From positions 95,857-159,856 of the forward strand of contig JACRJM010000015.1 of NCBI GenBank assembly GCA_016219965.1: a stretch of 64,000 bases of DNA, given 5' to 3'. A program made the position numbers and the translations under genes. Shown here piece by piece: positions 7,802-15,842 of this stretch (the stretch's first letter is position 1; each line of letters opens with the position of its first letter). Source of the stretch: Candidatus Schekmanbacteria bacterium (GTDB lineage: Bacteria; Schekmanbacteria; GWA2-38-11; J061). Below the pieces are notes generated by a model, which did no database searches, was not told the DNA's origin, and saw only the letters and a program-made list of their open reading frames with translations.

Positions 7802-10270
7802 TCAAATTGAAATCTGTATTGGTATTTCTAGTTTATTTGCAACTTCTGTATAGATATCCATTGATGTTTCTGGGGTTTTTATCGTAATTACAAGAGCGTA
7901 TCTTGCTTTCTTATTCCATTTTCCAAGTTGATGTCGTTCACGCCACCATCCGATAATGGGATATACTGCTATAAGTCCTCTTGAAGCAAGATCGGCAGCT
8001 GTTCCACTCCACCAGTCAGAATGGATAGAACCTCTGTTACGTACACTTCCAAGCTGCCAATCTTTTATATCACTATCAGATGTTTTTCCTTCTTCTTCAT
8101 CTCGTGATGCTTTGTTTATGCGCTTCCTAAATTGTGTTTCATTTTCAGAAGCTGTTTTTACATCAAATCGTAGTTGATGCGAAGCATATCTATAACGCCC
8201 TTTCCATCCTCTACTTCCCGGATTTGGTTCTATGTAATAAGAAAGGGTTACTCTCATATCGACTTTTGTGCTTCCAAGACTTTGCAAGATTTCTTTAGGC
8301 CAGGGAATCCTATGAAGATGCATGTCTCTTGTTTTGTAAAAATTATCTTGCTTGTCGAATGGTTGAAGTGCATCTTGTACTATTAACGTTAGTGAATTCC
8401 TTGCACTCCATAGAGCCTCCTTAAGATCCGGAACACCATATCCGCAATATCTTAGAAGGTTTTCAGCATCATTGCGTCGCGTTGATGAATTAAACCGAGC
8501 CTTCATAGGCTCTGTCCATTTTGCTGAATGAATCAACAGCGCTCGAATTGTCTCAGGCCATAGTTTAGGATAATATGCTTGTATTGTTGCAGCTATTCGC
8601 GAAGCAAGTGCTGTAGCTGCACTTGTTTCTCCAGTCGTGCTGAATTGTTTCACAAGTGGTAAATAATAAGTTGATAGCAAACGAAGACTATCAGGATTCT
8701 CAACAATTTTAGTTGTATGATTAATAGCTTTATTGCCGCCTTCAAGCACAATCTCTGGTTTAATCGGCCATTGTTTTTCCCATGTCATTGACGTGCAACT
8801 TATTGGATTTAAATCACCTGCTTGAGCTACGGGAATAAAATTTGGATATAGGCTTTGATCTATGTTCGATTTTTCAGTATACGCCCCAACAGTTAATGCA
8901 TTCCATGATTGTCCAGGATCATGAATTTCATCGAGCATGTTATAGTTAGGATAGTGGATACACATGTTTTCATTTGTATTTCCTGCAGATATTATGAATA
9001 AACGTTGATTATTGTCATCAGCTCCTGAACACAAAGAATCCACAGCTGCCGACCAAGAAGATGGTTTGCCACGATCCCTGAAATCTTCTGTTGCTACAGC
9101 CATGCATAAAGTGCGATTTCGTTCTGGGGCTGCAATTTCAGCACGGGCAACTGACTCAGCTGTAACACAGCCATACAGCTTCGGATCGTTTTGTCCACTC
9201 GGTGGAAGGATTTTAACAGATTCAAGTAAATGTGTTAATTGTATTGGTTCATTTGACAACAACACAGACAGGAGGTCTCCATAAATAGCAAGACCTGCCA
9301 TTTCCGTTCCATGCCCATGATGATCTGCAACATTCCAATTAGAATGGTAAGAATGCATATCAACTAGATTCAAGGCAGGCTTAATCAATGGATGTCCATT
9401 ATTTATCCCTGTATCTAAAATACAAACAGCAGGCGCATTATTTGGCGGTAATTTTATTCGCGATAATACTTCTTCTACCCATTTAGCTTGATCATATGAT
9501 GATATGTTCATGAAAAAATCTGCAGTTTCTTTAGCTTTACGAAGCTCGGCTATACAATTAAGCAAGTCAATAGATTTGCTCATTTGTTCTCTATTCCCAT
9601 AAGCGAGTATAATTAACCGTTCGGGAAATGCGATGTGTTCATTGCCGACGCGAATACCTATCTTTTCTGCGTATTCTTTAAAATAATCTAATTTTTTCTG
9701 CTTATCGCTTTTACCCCGTAGCCATACCTCCCACCAAATATCCTGATCTTCAGAAGGAAAATCTTCTTCTTTATCCATCCATAAAGCTTTAAGGGCTGCT
9801 CTGTGAATGTCGGAAATACTATCAATCAAGTTCTGGTTTTTGGGGTGATCCGTATTTTTCCTATTTTCATTTAGATATTTATCAACACGCTTAACGAAAT
9901 ATGCAAGTTTCCCTTCTGGAACAAAAACAACAGCATATGTCTTCCCCTCAATTTCTTTTGTTGCACAGAGTTCAATTCCATTACGTAAATATTCAAGACT
10001 ATCAATTTTTAGTGGAAAGTTAGATTCACTTTCAAACTGAAGGTAAATTCCATTCCCAGCATCAATACCGAAGGCCTTTTTCTCAATTTTGAGTTGCTGT
10101 TCTTCTATAATAAGTTCAAGGCGGTTTTTTAAGAATGTTCCATGCTCTTTTCTCTTTCTGTTTGGCAATTTGAAAATATCACTCCCAGTTGTTCGAGAGG
10201 TGTACTGTTCTGTAATAGCTGTGTTTTTTAGTATCAAATGAGGAAGTTTAGTGGAATCTTTATCGGACAT
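7802..10270 (-). CDS. ietS: Subtilisin-like (S8) serine protease, IetS-like effector
   Basis: An 822-residue intracellular-type protein with no signal peptide. The S8 catalytic set is complete: Asp286 in LDTGIN, His320 in GHGTEMAG, oxyanion Asn431 in ISAGNTNEN and Ser550 in GETSAATA. The first about 280 residues and the C-terminal about 200 residues are outside the subtilase fold as I can read it. It lies 7 bases after a AAA ATPase gene on the same strand. A subtilase next to a AAA ATPase of this kind is the IetA-IetS arrangement, described as a plasmid toxin-antitoxin operon in Agrobacterium and later as an anti-phage system. The base composition is more AT-rich than its flanks, consistent with transfer. 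The gene symbol rests on architecture and pairing. Confidence 0.83.
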   Translation of the reverse strand: MSDKDSTKLPHLILKNTAITEQYTSRTTGSDIFKLPNRKRKEHGTFLKNRLELIIEEQQLKIEKKAFGIDAGNGIYLQFESESNFPLKIDSLEYLRNGIELCATKEIEGKTYAVVFVPEGKLAYFVKRVDKYLNENRKNTDHPKNQNLIDSISDIHRAALKALWMDKEEDFPSEDQDIWWEVWLRGKSDKQKKLDYFKEYAEKIGIRVGNEHIAFPERLIILAYGNREQMSKSIDLLNCIAELRKAKETADFFMNISSYDQAKWVEEVLSRIKLPPNNAPAVCILDTGINNGHPLIKPALNLVDMHSYHSNWNVADHHGHGTEMAGLAIYGDLLSVLLSNEPIQLTHLLESVKILPPSGQNDPKLYGCVTAESVARAEIAAPERNRTLCMAVATEDFRDRGKPSSWSAAVDSLCSGADDNNQRLFIISAGNTNENMCIHYPNYNMLDEIHDPGQSWNALTVGAYTEKSNIDQSLYPNFIPVAQAGDLNPISCTSMTWEKQWPIKPEIVLEGGNKAINHTTKIVENPDSLRLLSTYYLPLVKQFSTTGETSAATALASRIAATIQAYYPKLWPETIRALLIHSAKWTEPMKARFNSSTRRNDAENLLRYCGYGVPDLKEALWSARNSLTLIVQDALQPFDKQDNFYKTRDMHLHRIPWPKEILQSLGSTKVDMRVTLSYYIEPNPGSRGWKGRYRYASHQLRFDVKTASENETQFRKRINKASRDEEEGKTSDSDIKDWQLGSVRNRGSIHSDWWSGTAADLASRGLIAVYPIIGWWRERHQLGKWNKKARYALVITIKTPETSMDIYTEVANKLEIPIQISI

Positions 10271-10277
10271 AAAAAAT

Positions 10278-11261
10278 TTACTTATGTATTAGTGATTTAC
10301 GTTCAGAAATAGAACGTATGACATCATTAGTCTCAAGGTTTTTTCGATCGTCGATTATATTTTCCTTGACTGCATCTTCACAGGCTCTTGTAATTTCAGC
10401 ATAGCTAAGTCCTGACGAAAAATCAGCGAGTTTTTGCCAGTCAATATTGTTTTTAATATAAGAAGCTAGTCTTGCTTTAAGCGTATCAATAATCAGCTTT
10501 TTATTTGGGAGGGTGTATTGAATAACGTCATCGAAGCGTCTGAAAAGAGCATGGTCAAGGATTTCAATATGGTTAGTTGCTGCAAGAATTAGACTATCAG
10601 ATTCATCTTGTTCTATAAATTGCAAAAAACTGTTAAGAACCCTGCGAATTTCACCTACATCATTTGTGATTTTCCGCTGAGAACCGATTGAATCAAATTC
10701 ATCGAAAAGATAAACACCACGTGTTTCTGTTATTGCATCAAATACCAGCCTAAGTTTTGCCGCTGTTTCTCCCATGTATTTTGTTATAAGCCCTTCGAGA
10801 CGGATTTCAAATAGAGGAAGAGAAAATTCCCCGGCTAATGCGGAGGCTGACATGGTTTTCCCTGTTCCAGGTGGCCCTATTAAAAGAAGCTTTCGTCTTG
10901 GAGAAAGTCCATGTGCACGTAATTTTGAGAGCTGTCGCTGCTCTTTGACTATTCGAGACAAACGGGCAGAAAGATCTTCGCTAAGAATCATATCTGAAAT
11001 ACGAATTTTGGAATATGAGATTGATAGAAGCGTTGAGAGATCACCACGCGGGCTTGCTATTGGAATTGGTTTTTTTATTAGTCGATCTTTTTGCTGATTA
11101 ACTTTGGCATCATCTATTATGTTTTTCAAATCATGAGCAAGTTTGCTATGTCCAAGTTTTGCCTCATGTGCAGCCACCTGCATAGCAATGGCAAAAAAAT
11201 GTTCGTGGTCACCATCTGCATAGCTTTTTAATAAAGCCTTAAGTTGATTTGCACTAGCCAA
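10278..11261 (-). CDS. ietA: AAA+ ATPase, IetA-like partner of the subtilase
   Basis: About 327 residues, starting at a TTG (11261) preceded at five bases by GGAG (AAGGAGAAAAA). An upstream in-frame TTG at 11309 would add 16 residues but lacks a comparable site. The N-terminal about 90 residues are helical (ASANQLKALLKSYADGD, QVAAHEAKLGHSKLA). The AAA domain has Walker A GPPGTGKT from residue 129, Walker B YLFDEFDS with Asp187-Glu188, sensor AATNH and an arginine-finger-like HALFRRFDD. This ATPase is the antitoxin or activator half of the IetAS-type module. It is transcribed before the protease with a 7-base gap, so the two are certainly co-transcribed. Confidence 0.84.
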   Translation of the reverse strand: MASANQLKALLKSYADGDHEHFFAIAMQVAAHEAKLGHSKLAHDLKNIIDDAKVNQQKDRLIKKPIPIASPRGDLSTLLSISYSKIRISDMILSEDLSARLSRIVKEQRQLSKLRAHGLSPRRKLLLIGPPGTGKTMSASALAGEFSLPLFEIRLEGLITKYMGETAAKLRLVFDAITETRGVYLFDEFDSIGSQRKITNDVGEIRRVLNSFLQFIEQDESDSLILAATNHIEILDHALFRRFDDVIQYTLPNKKLIIDTLKARLASYIKNNIDWQKLADFSSGLSYAEITRACEDAVKENIIDDRKNLETNDVIRSISERKSLIHK

Positions 11262-11309
11262 TTTTTCTCCTTTTTTTAAATTGTAAAATAGTTTAGAAAG
11301 AATTTGCAA

Positions 11310-11626
11310 TATATATATCTATTAATTTTATCCGTTGCTTCAAGAAAGAAAAATATATGAATTCTACGAGGTTAAAGAAATATTAAAAGGAGTCACAGGT
11401 TTAAATGTTACTTTCTCAAGAGAAACAGTTGCTTTCGGCAATAAGAAGATAAGAAAAGTTTTTAACCCTTATAAAATTATTAAGTGTTATTACAATTGCC
11501 ACAGTTTCTTTAATATCCCTTGTCAATTATCACTACACTAGTCATACATCAGGATTAAGGTCTAATCATTAATCAGATCCAAACGAAATGTATGAAAATG
11601 TTAAAAACAATATATAATATAAAATC
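11310..11626. other. AT-rich intergenic segment upstream of the IetA-like gene
   Basis: About 315 bases between two divergently transcribed genes. It must hold the promoter of the ATPase/protease pair, but no convincing -35/-10 pair can be singled out in the AT-rich sequence. A 68-codon open frame (11335-11541) starts with TTG, has no clear ribosome-binding site and no recognisable domain, so it is not called. Confidence 0.5.
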
Positions 11627-11983
11627 ATGAAAGAGATTGAGAAAGATGTGGTTGTGAGCGGGGCGCCGCGTGATGAGCTAAAGCGCTGTAAAGAGATGCT
11701 GGACAGCCTTGAGAAGGCTGTGTCAAAGCTTCCTAAAGGTGAGATTGTCAGGCGCAAAAAGATATACAGGGGAAAAGAGCATTGTTATGTTTCCATCAAG
11801 CATCGTGAGGGACATAAGTTTGTAAGCAAGCAAATACCAAATGAAGACGTGTATGAAGTTACGGAAAAGCTAAAGCTCAGGCAAAAGTACGAGAAAGAAA
11901 TAAATGTCTGCAAGAAGAAGATTGTATGTCTCAACAAAATCATCAATAGCAGCAAAAAAGGAAAAGGGTCATTTTCCCGATAA
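11627..11983 (+). CDS. Small basic coiled-coil protein of unknown function
   Basis: A 118-residue, lysine-rich protein. Helices rich in heptads flank a short beta-like core, KGEIVRRKKIYRGKEHCYVSI, followed by FVSKQIPNEDVYEVTEKLKLRQKYEKEI. This layout recalls small DUF6788-type proteins that pair two helices around a strand hairpin, but the match is from memory and weak. There is no signal peptide or membrane segment. The gene stands alone between the IetAS-like pair and a hairpin, and may belong to the same insert. Confidence 0.55.
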   Translation: MKEIEKDVVVSGAPRDELKRCKEMLDSLEKAVSKLPKGEIVRRKKIYRGKEHCYVSIKHREGHKFVSKQIPNEDVYEVTEKLKLRQKYEKEINVCKKKIVCLNKIINSSKKGKGSFSR

Positions 11984-11998
11984 CATTTCAAACAAACT

Positions 11999-12027
11999 CC
12001 TCGCCTGAACCGTGTGCTCAGGCGAGG
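11999..12027. terminator. Probable bidirectional terminator hairpin
   Basis: A 10-bp perfect stem, CCTCGCCTGA at 11999-12008 and its complement at 12018-12027, with a 9-base loop. It sits between the convergent genes ending at 11983 and 12059. No clean T-run follows on the plus strand, so efficiency is uncertain. Confidence 0.6.
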
Positions 12028-12058
12028 GATGTTATGTTCCTGGTATAAAAATTACTTA

Positions 12059-12820
12059 TTATTTAGACTTTGCTTTGACAGGGTCAAATAACTCACTATT
12101 GGAATTGTTATCTATAGTTTCCAGTTTGTAAAAATAAGTTTTTCTTTTTTTAACAGTTTTGTCTTTGTACTTATATGTTGCGCCGGAATTACTTCCGTTG
12201 GCAGGAATAAGCGCATCATTTATTTTAGTATATTCGCCGGACTTCTCCCCGGAACGCCAGATATTAAATCCTTCATTGTTTATCTCAGACGCTGTCTTCC
12301 ATTTTAATGCGATATTGTTTTTCTGAGATTTTGCTTTGAAGTATAACAGTTCCACAGAAGTTGTTACCGGATCCAGGGTGCCTGCTACTAAAGTGATTGG
12401 GTTTTGTCCGGTTGTAGTGGCCCCGCTTTTGTTATAGTTTGTATTGTTTGCTCCGGTTCTCCAGCCAGGCTGTGTATTATATGTGACTATCTCCTGCCAA
12501 TTCGACCAGCCGGTAGGATCCCCGTCAGAATTAAGAGCCTCTACTGCAACGAATGCTGCTGTAATTGTTGCGCTGTTAACACCTGTAGCGCCTCCCAATT
12601 GAGCCCTTACAGCCCAACCATAGGCGTTAAAGGTTGATTTGGTTCCATTAAAATGACATAAAACACATTGAGATGAAGTGGTGGCACTGATGTTAGTGGC
12701 AGCTGTTGATGTCGGATATTTCGTCTTCCATGCTGTGAGATACGAACTTTCCCCAAATGCAGAACTGCATAAACCAACTAATGTGAGACATACCGAGATG
12801 ACTATAGCTTTTCTTTTCAT
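12059..12820 (-). CDS. Secreted protein with one CxxCH haem-binding motif and an FN3-like C-terminus
   Basis: A 253-residue protein with a clear signal peptide (MKRKAIVISVCLTLVGLCSSAFG). One c-type haem attachment motif (QCVLCH) lies near residue 53, in a context like small cytochrome-type domains (FNGTKSTFNAYGWAV). The rest contains an acidic NSDGDPTGWSNWQE segment, possibly calcium-binding. A C-terminal beta domain (VELLYFKAKSQKNNIALKW, then TASEINNEGFNIWRS) has the fibronectin-III-like look common in secreted anaerobe proteins. A strong AAAGGAGG site precedes the start. It is probably a periplasmic or surface redox or adhesive protein; its partner is unknown. Confidence 0.72.
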   Translation of the reverse strand: MKRKAIVISVCLTLVGLCSSAFGESSYLTAWKTKYPTSTAATNISATTSSQCVLCHFNGTKSTFNAYGWAVRAQLGGATGVNSATITAAFVAVEALNSDGDPTGWSNWQEIVTYNTQPGWRTGANNTNYNKSGATTTGQNPITLVAGTLDPVTTSVELLYFKAKSQKNNIALKWKTASEINNEGFNIWRSGEKSGEYTKINDALIPANGSNSGATYKYKDKTVKKRKTYFYKLETIDNNSNSELFDPVKAKSK

Positions 12821-13126
12821 CTATCCTCCTTTGATGTTAAAAATGCTTTTAAAAAAAAATACAACAATTCACTGCTCAGATAAAAATGCAGCGTAAATGC
12901 AGTACTGATGCGGTCAGTTTATTAATTACCAATTAAGTCACCTTTGTTTCGATAGTAAATAATTTAAACGTCGTCAACCTCAATATGCATTTTATTTTTA
13001 AAAGCTATGAACAGGCATTAATTTAAGGAATTACAGCAAATATAAATTATAGCCTGTATAGTTTTAGATGGAAAAGAATATTGAGGTTGCTAAAGAAGAA
13101 ACGGAATAATCAGAATTACTTCTGCG
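12821..13126. other. AT-rich intergenic segment, nothing recognised
   Basis: About 300 bases upstream of the haem-motif protein gene and beyond the end of the next minus-strand gene. Apart from the ribosome-binding site of the first gene (12823-12830), I see no gene, RNA or repeat in it. Confidence 0.5.
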
Positions 13127-13594
13127 TCAGGGGATTTTATTTAACAGCTTCGCAAATTTGGTTCCGCCAAGATATTTCTCAAGCTCATCAACTGAACTGC
13201 ATACTGCATCAGCGAGAAATTTTACTACCCAGTTTTCAGCTAAAGGGGAAACGGCTATTATTATTTTGCCGCATTTCTTAGCTTCCCACATCTCAATACC
13301 TGTTCCCATACTTGCTTCAGGAAGGTATGCTACAAGGACGTCTGCACCCGAGGCAGTTTCAACAAGTTCTAAAAAAGTCCTGTTCCCTTTTTCATAGCTG
13401 TAATTTATCGAGTCCGGATGCTGTTCGATAGGACAAATAATATGAGAGTTAGGGAAATGTTTCTTTATTGTCTGTTTTATGCTGCGCCTGTAATCCTGCG
13501 GATGTATTTTTTTCTCACTTATTGAGCCCTGTATTATTCCGGCTAAGAAGAATGTAAGCCTGTCTTTATCTGAGTCCTGCTTTTTAACGTCCAT
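13127..13594 (-). CDS. Nucleoside 2-deoxyribosyltransferase-like protein
   Basis: A 155-residue protein with the Rossmann-like pattern of nucleoside 2-deoxyribosyltransferases and related small nucleotide hydrolases. It has an N-terminal FFLAGIIQG strand-turn, then ADVLVAYLPEASMGTGIEMWEA, where the Glu of the GTGIEMWEA helix matches the catalytic or substrate-binding Glu of the family, then GKIIIAVSP. The family exchanges or hydrolyses the N-glycosidic bond of deoxynucleosides. It starts 15 bases after the stop of the phosphoesterase gene on the same strand, so the two are co-transcribed, which would fit nucleotide salvage or clean-up. The exact substrate cannot be inferred. Confidence 0.62.
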   Translation of the reverse strand: MDVKKQDSDKDRLTFFLAGIIQGSISEKKIHPQDYRRSIKQTIKKHFPNSHIICPIEQHPDSINYSYEKGNRTFLELVETASGADVLVAYLPEASMGTGIEMWEAKKCGKIIIAVSPLAENWVVKFLADAVCSSVDELEKYLGGTKFAKLLNKIP

Positions 13595-13609
13595 GCTTAA
13601 TGTCCAAGC

Positions 13610-14347
13610 TTAACGTCCATGAAAGAGCCTTTCTGCAAGCGATTCCGGCAGGTCCTCCTGCCGTACCTTGCCGGCTGTTTTTTCTATATCATATTTTACC
13701 GGATGGTAGGTTACTGCAAATGTTGCCTCGTCATAAGTGATAAATGATGCGGCAGAGTCGCCGTCCCGCGGCTGGCCCACACTGCCCGGATTTACAAGAT
13801 ATTTCCCGTAAGGATTAAGCTTGAACATCCTGATACTTTCTTTTTGGGCCTCATACTTTTCTGAAAAGAATATGTTCCTGTAATGTGTGTGTCCGAAAAA
13901 ACATACCTTTACCGCAGGGTTATTGTTTTCCATATAGTTTAAACAGTTTGATGCAGTTGTCTCACTATATATGTATTCATCAGGATCGCGCGGCGAGCCG
14001 TGGACAAGAAGAACAATACCTTTCAGGGATAGATTTTGAGGAAGCTCACGCAAAAACTTTCTATTGTCTTCATTGAGTTTTCCTCTTGTCCATAGAATAG
14101 CCTTTTTTGCGGATGTGTTAAAGAAGAGAGGTTCTTCCAGTCCGCAGGCAACTCTGTCATGGTTGCCCATGATTGATGGGATGTTCCTTTTTCTTATCAA
14201 TTCAACGCATTCGTTGGGATTGGCGTTGTAGCCAACGATATCCCCCAGGCAGTAGATTTCGTCAGGGGCAATGCTGTCTATCTCTGCAAGTACAGATTCA
14301 AATGCTTCGAGATTTGCATGTATGTCTGAAATAATGGCTATCTTCAT
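13610..14347 (-). CDS. Calcineurin-like metallophosphoesterase (YfcE/MJ0936 type)
   Basis: A 245-residue protein with the full metallophosphoesterase signature: ISDIHANLEAF (D-x-H), CLGDIVGYNANP (GD), MGNHD (GNHD), LVHGSPRD and FFGHTHYR (GHTH), ending with VNPGSVGQPRDGD. These residues bind two metal ions and support phosphodiester or phosphomonoester hydrolysis. The family includes YfcE and the diadenosine/NMP-type phosphatases, so the substrate is open. It is upstream of, and probably in an operon with, the deoxyribosyltransferase-like gene. Confidence 0.85.
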   Translation of the reverse strand: MKIAIISDIHANLEAFESVLAEIDSIAPDEIYCLGDIVGYNANPNECVELIRKRNIPSIMGNHDRVACGLEEPLFFNTSAKKAILWTRGKLNEDNRKFLRELPQNLSLKGIVLLVHGSPRDPDEYIYSETTASNCLNYMENNNPAVKVCFFGHTHYRNIFFSEKYEAQKESIRMFKLNPYGKYLVNPGSVGQPRDGDSAASFITYDEATFAVTYHPVKYDIEKTAGKVRQEDLPESLAERLFHGR

Positions 14348-14513
14348 AGAAATTTAACTTATAGATATATTAAACTTTTTTCAATTATAAGGGTAATATC
14401 ATGAAAAAAATCTTGTCCAGTTAAATAAAAAAAGCAATAAATGATTAATTAAAAATGAGTTTATAAATTTTATCGTTAGTGGTGAACAGAAAACAATGAA
14501 AGGAACGAGGAAT

Positions 14514-14942
14514 ATGAAGATTACCCTGGAAAAAATGATTGCAAAGCTGAATGACGACATTGAATGGGAATATCAAGCTCTTATACAATATATACAACAC
14601 GCCTCACTTATAGCCGGGGCGCAATATGATGCGATACAGAAGGAACTTCTGATTCATGCAACGGAAGAGCATAATCATGCGGTGTTGCTTTCAACGCAGA
14701 TTGTCTCGCTGGGCGGATTCCCAAGCGTCAAAATAAAGGATGTAAAGGTTTCAAAGAAGAGCCTTGAGATGCTTAGACAGGACCTTGCCGGGGAAATACA
14801 TGCAGTTGAACGTTACAAGGAGCGCATTTACGAGGCTGAACAGTTAAGGGAGTACGGGCTTCGCAGAATTCTCGAAGATATACTTATCCAGGAAGAAGAA
14901 CATAAGAGGGACCTGCAGAACGCGATAGAACAGGCAAAGTAA
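14514..14942 (+). CDS. Ferritin-like/bacterioferritin-type diiron protein
   Basis: About 142 residues from the ATG at 14514, which is preceded by AGGAACGAGG; an upstream ATG at 14496 would add six residues. The sequence is a four-helix bundle with two pairs of carboxylate/histidine ligands: the EWEYQALIQYIQHA helix, ATEEHNHA, LAGEIHAVERYKERI and IQEEEHKRDL. The paired E-x-x-H spacing is that of ferritin-like, bacterioferritin or rubrerythrin-type diiron sites. There is no rubredoxin domain. The role is probably iron storage or peroxide detoxification in the cytoplasm. It is a single gene, convergent with the caspase-like gene 6 bases downstream. Confidence 0.8.
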   Translation: MKITLEKMIAKLNDDIEWEYQALIQYIQHASLIAGAQYDAIQKELLIHATEEHNHAVLLSTQIVSLGGFPSVKIKDVKVSKKSLEMLRQDLAGEIHAVERYKERIYEAEQLREYGLRRILEDILIQEEEHKRDLQNAIEQAK

Positions 14943-14948
14943 AAAACC

Positions 14949-15716
14949 CTATCGTCTTGGATAAACCCCGTTCTTTGTCACACAGACAAGGACGGGACGT
15001 TTTATGCTGGAAGCAGCTTCTGGCTGGATGCCTGCTGTCTTAAGAGCGGATGTGACTCTTTCTGCGATCTTGCCGGGAGACCAGATTGTGTTGAATATCC
15101 GGTCATAGAGAAGGAACTCCACGATATTCGTGTACCAGTCTTCAACCTCCACCCTGTAAGCGAAAATCGCCTGGGCTTTGCTGATTTTCAATATTTTTTT
15201 TAAAAGCTCTGTGTTGTTGCCTACCTCGCAGGATGAAAAAATCAGAATCTTCCCTTCAAGAAGATCTTTAAATACATGTGCATCCCTGTCAAGATCCAGG
15301 GACTCGAATGTGAAGTGAAGCTTGGTAGTCTTTTTTTTAAGATTTATCCTTCCGTGAGACATTATATGGATTATCCTCAAACTCTTGTTCCTGTTGATCT
15401 CCTCCTTTAAAAAACGGGTAAATCCATATCGTGTGTGAACCCTTTCATAGATCACATCAATATTGTAAGCGTGCAGTGCCTGCGCCATCATCTCTCCGTA
15501 AATCCTTTCAGAGCGAAGACTCCGGTCGAGTCTTGATTCAAGGATGAGCACTGAATCCTTTGCCTTTTTCAGAAGCTCCACGAATATGGCAAGCTTTTTC
15601 CCGGTATCTGTCGCGATGGAGCGCTTCTTGCCACTCACGCCTGCAACTACACCCCTGTATGGAGTTCCCTCATGTACGAAGCTCACTTTTTCGCCTTTGT
15701 AAAATTTTTTCTTCAT
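14949..15716 (-). CDS. Caspase/CHAT-like protein with a small N-terminal domain
   Basis: A 255-residue cytoplasmic protein. The C-terminal about 200 residues have the caspase-like (clan CD/CHAT) pattern: a strand ending in HIMSHG with His121, and a later strand KILIFSSCEVG with Cys163, in the right order and spacing for the His-Cys dyad. An AIFAYRVEVEDW segment then follows, comparable to the part after the catalytic Cys in CHAT proteins. The N-terminal about 50 residues (KGEKVSFVHEGTPYRGVVAGV) look like a small KOW/SH3-like beta barrel. CHAT proteases act in several prokaryotic immune and cell-death systems, but no sensor or substrate gene is adjacent. The family call rests on motifs only. 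Confidence 0.62.
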   Translation of the reverse strand: MKKKFYKGEKVSFVHEGTPYRGVVAGVSGKKRSIATDTGKKLAIFVELLKKAKDSVLILESRLDRSLRSERIYGEMMAQALHAYNIDVIYERVHTRYGFTRFLKEEINRNKSLRIIHIMSHGRINLKKKTTKLHFTFESLDLDRDAHVFKDLLEGKILIFSSCEVGNNTELLKKILKISKAQAIFAYRVEVEDWYTNIVEFLLYDRIFNTIWSPGKIAERVTSALKTAGIQPEAASSIKRPVLVCVTKNGVYPRR

Positions 15717-15842
15717 ATCTAATATTTACCATAAAATGCGTGAAAAATCATTTTCATATATTATTTTATCTGCCTTGCGCAAATGACTTTTCTCTGGTAA
15801 TAAAAATGAAATTACCTTTACCAATAAATACCAATAAAACTT

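Noticed and set aside
11335-11541. 68-codon open frame upstream of the IetA-like gene
   Set aside because: TTG start, no ribosome-binding site, no recognisable fold; fits chance in AT-rich DNA.
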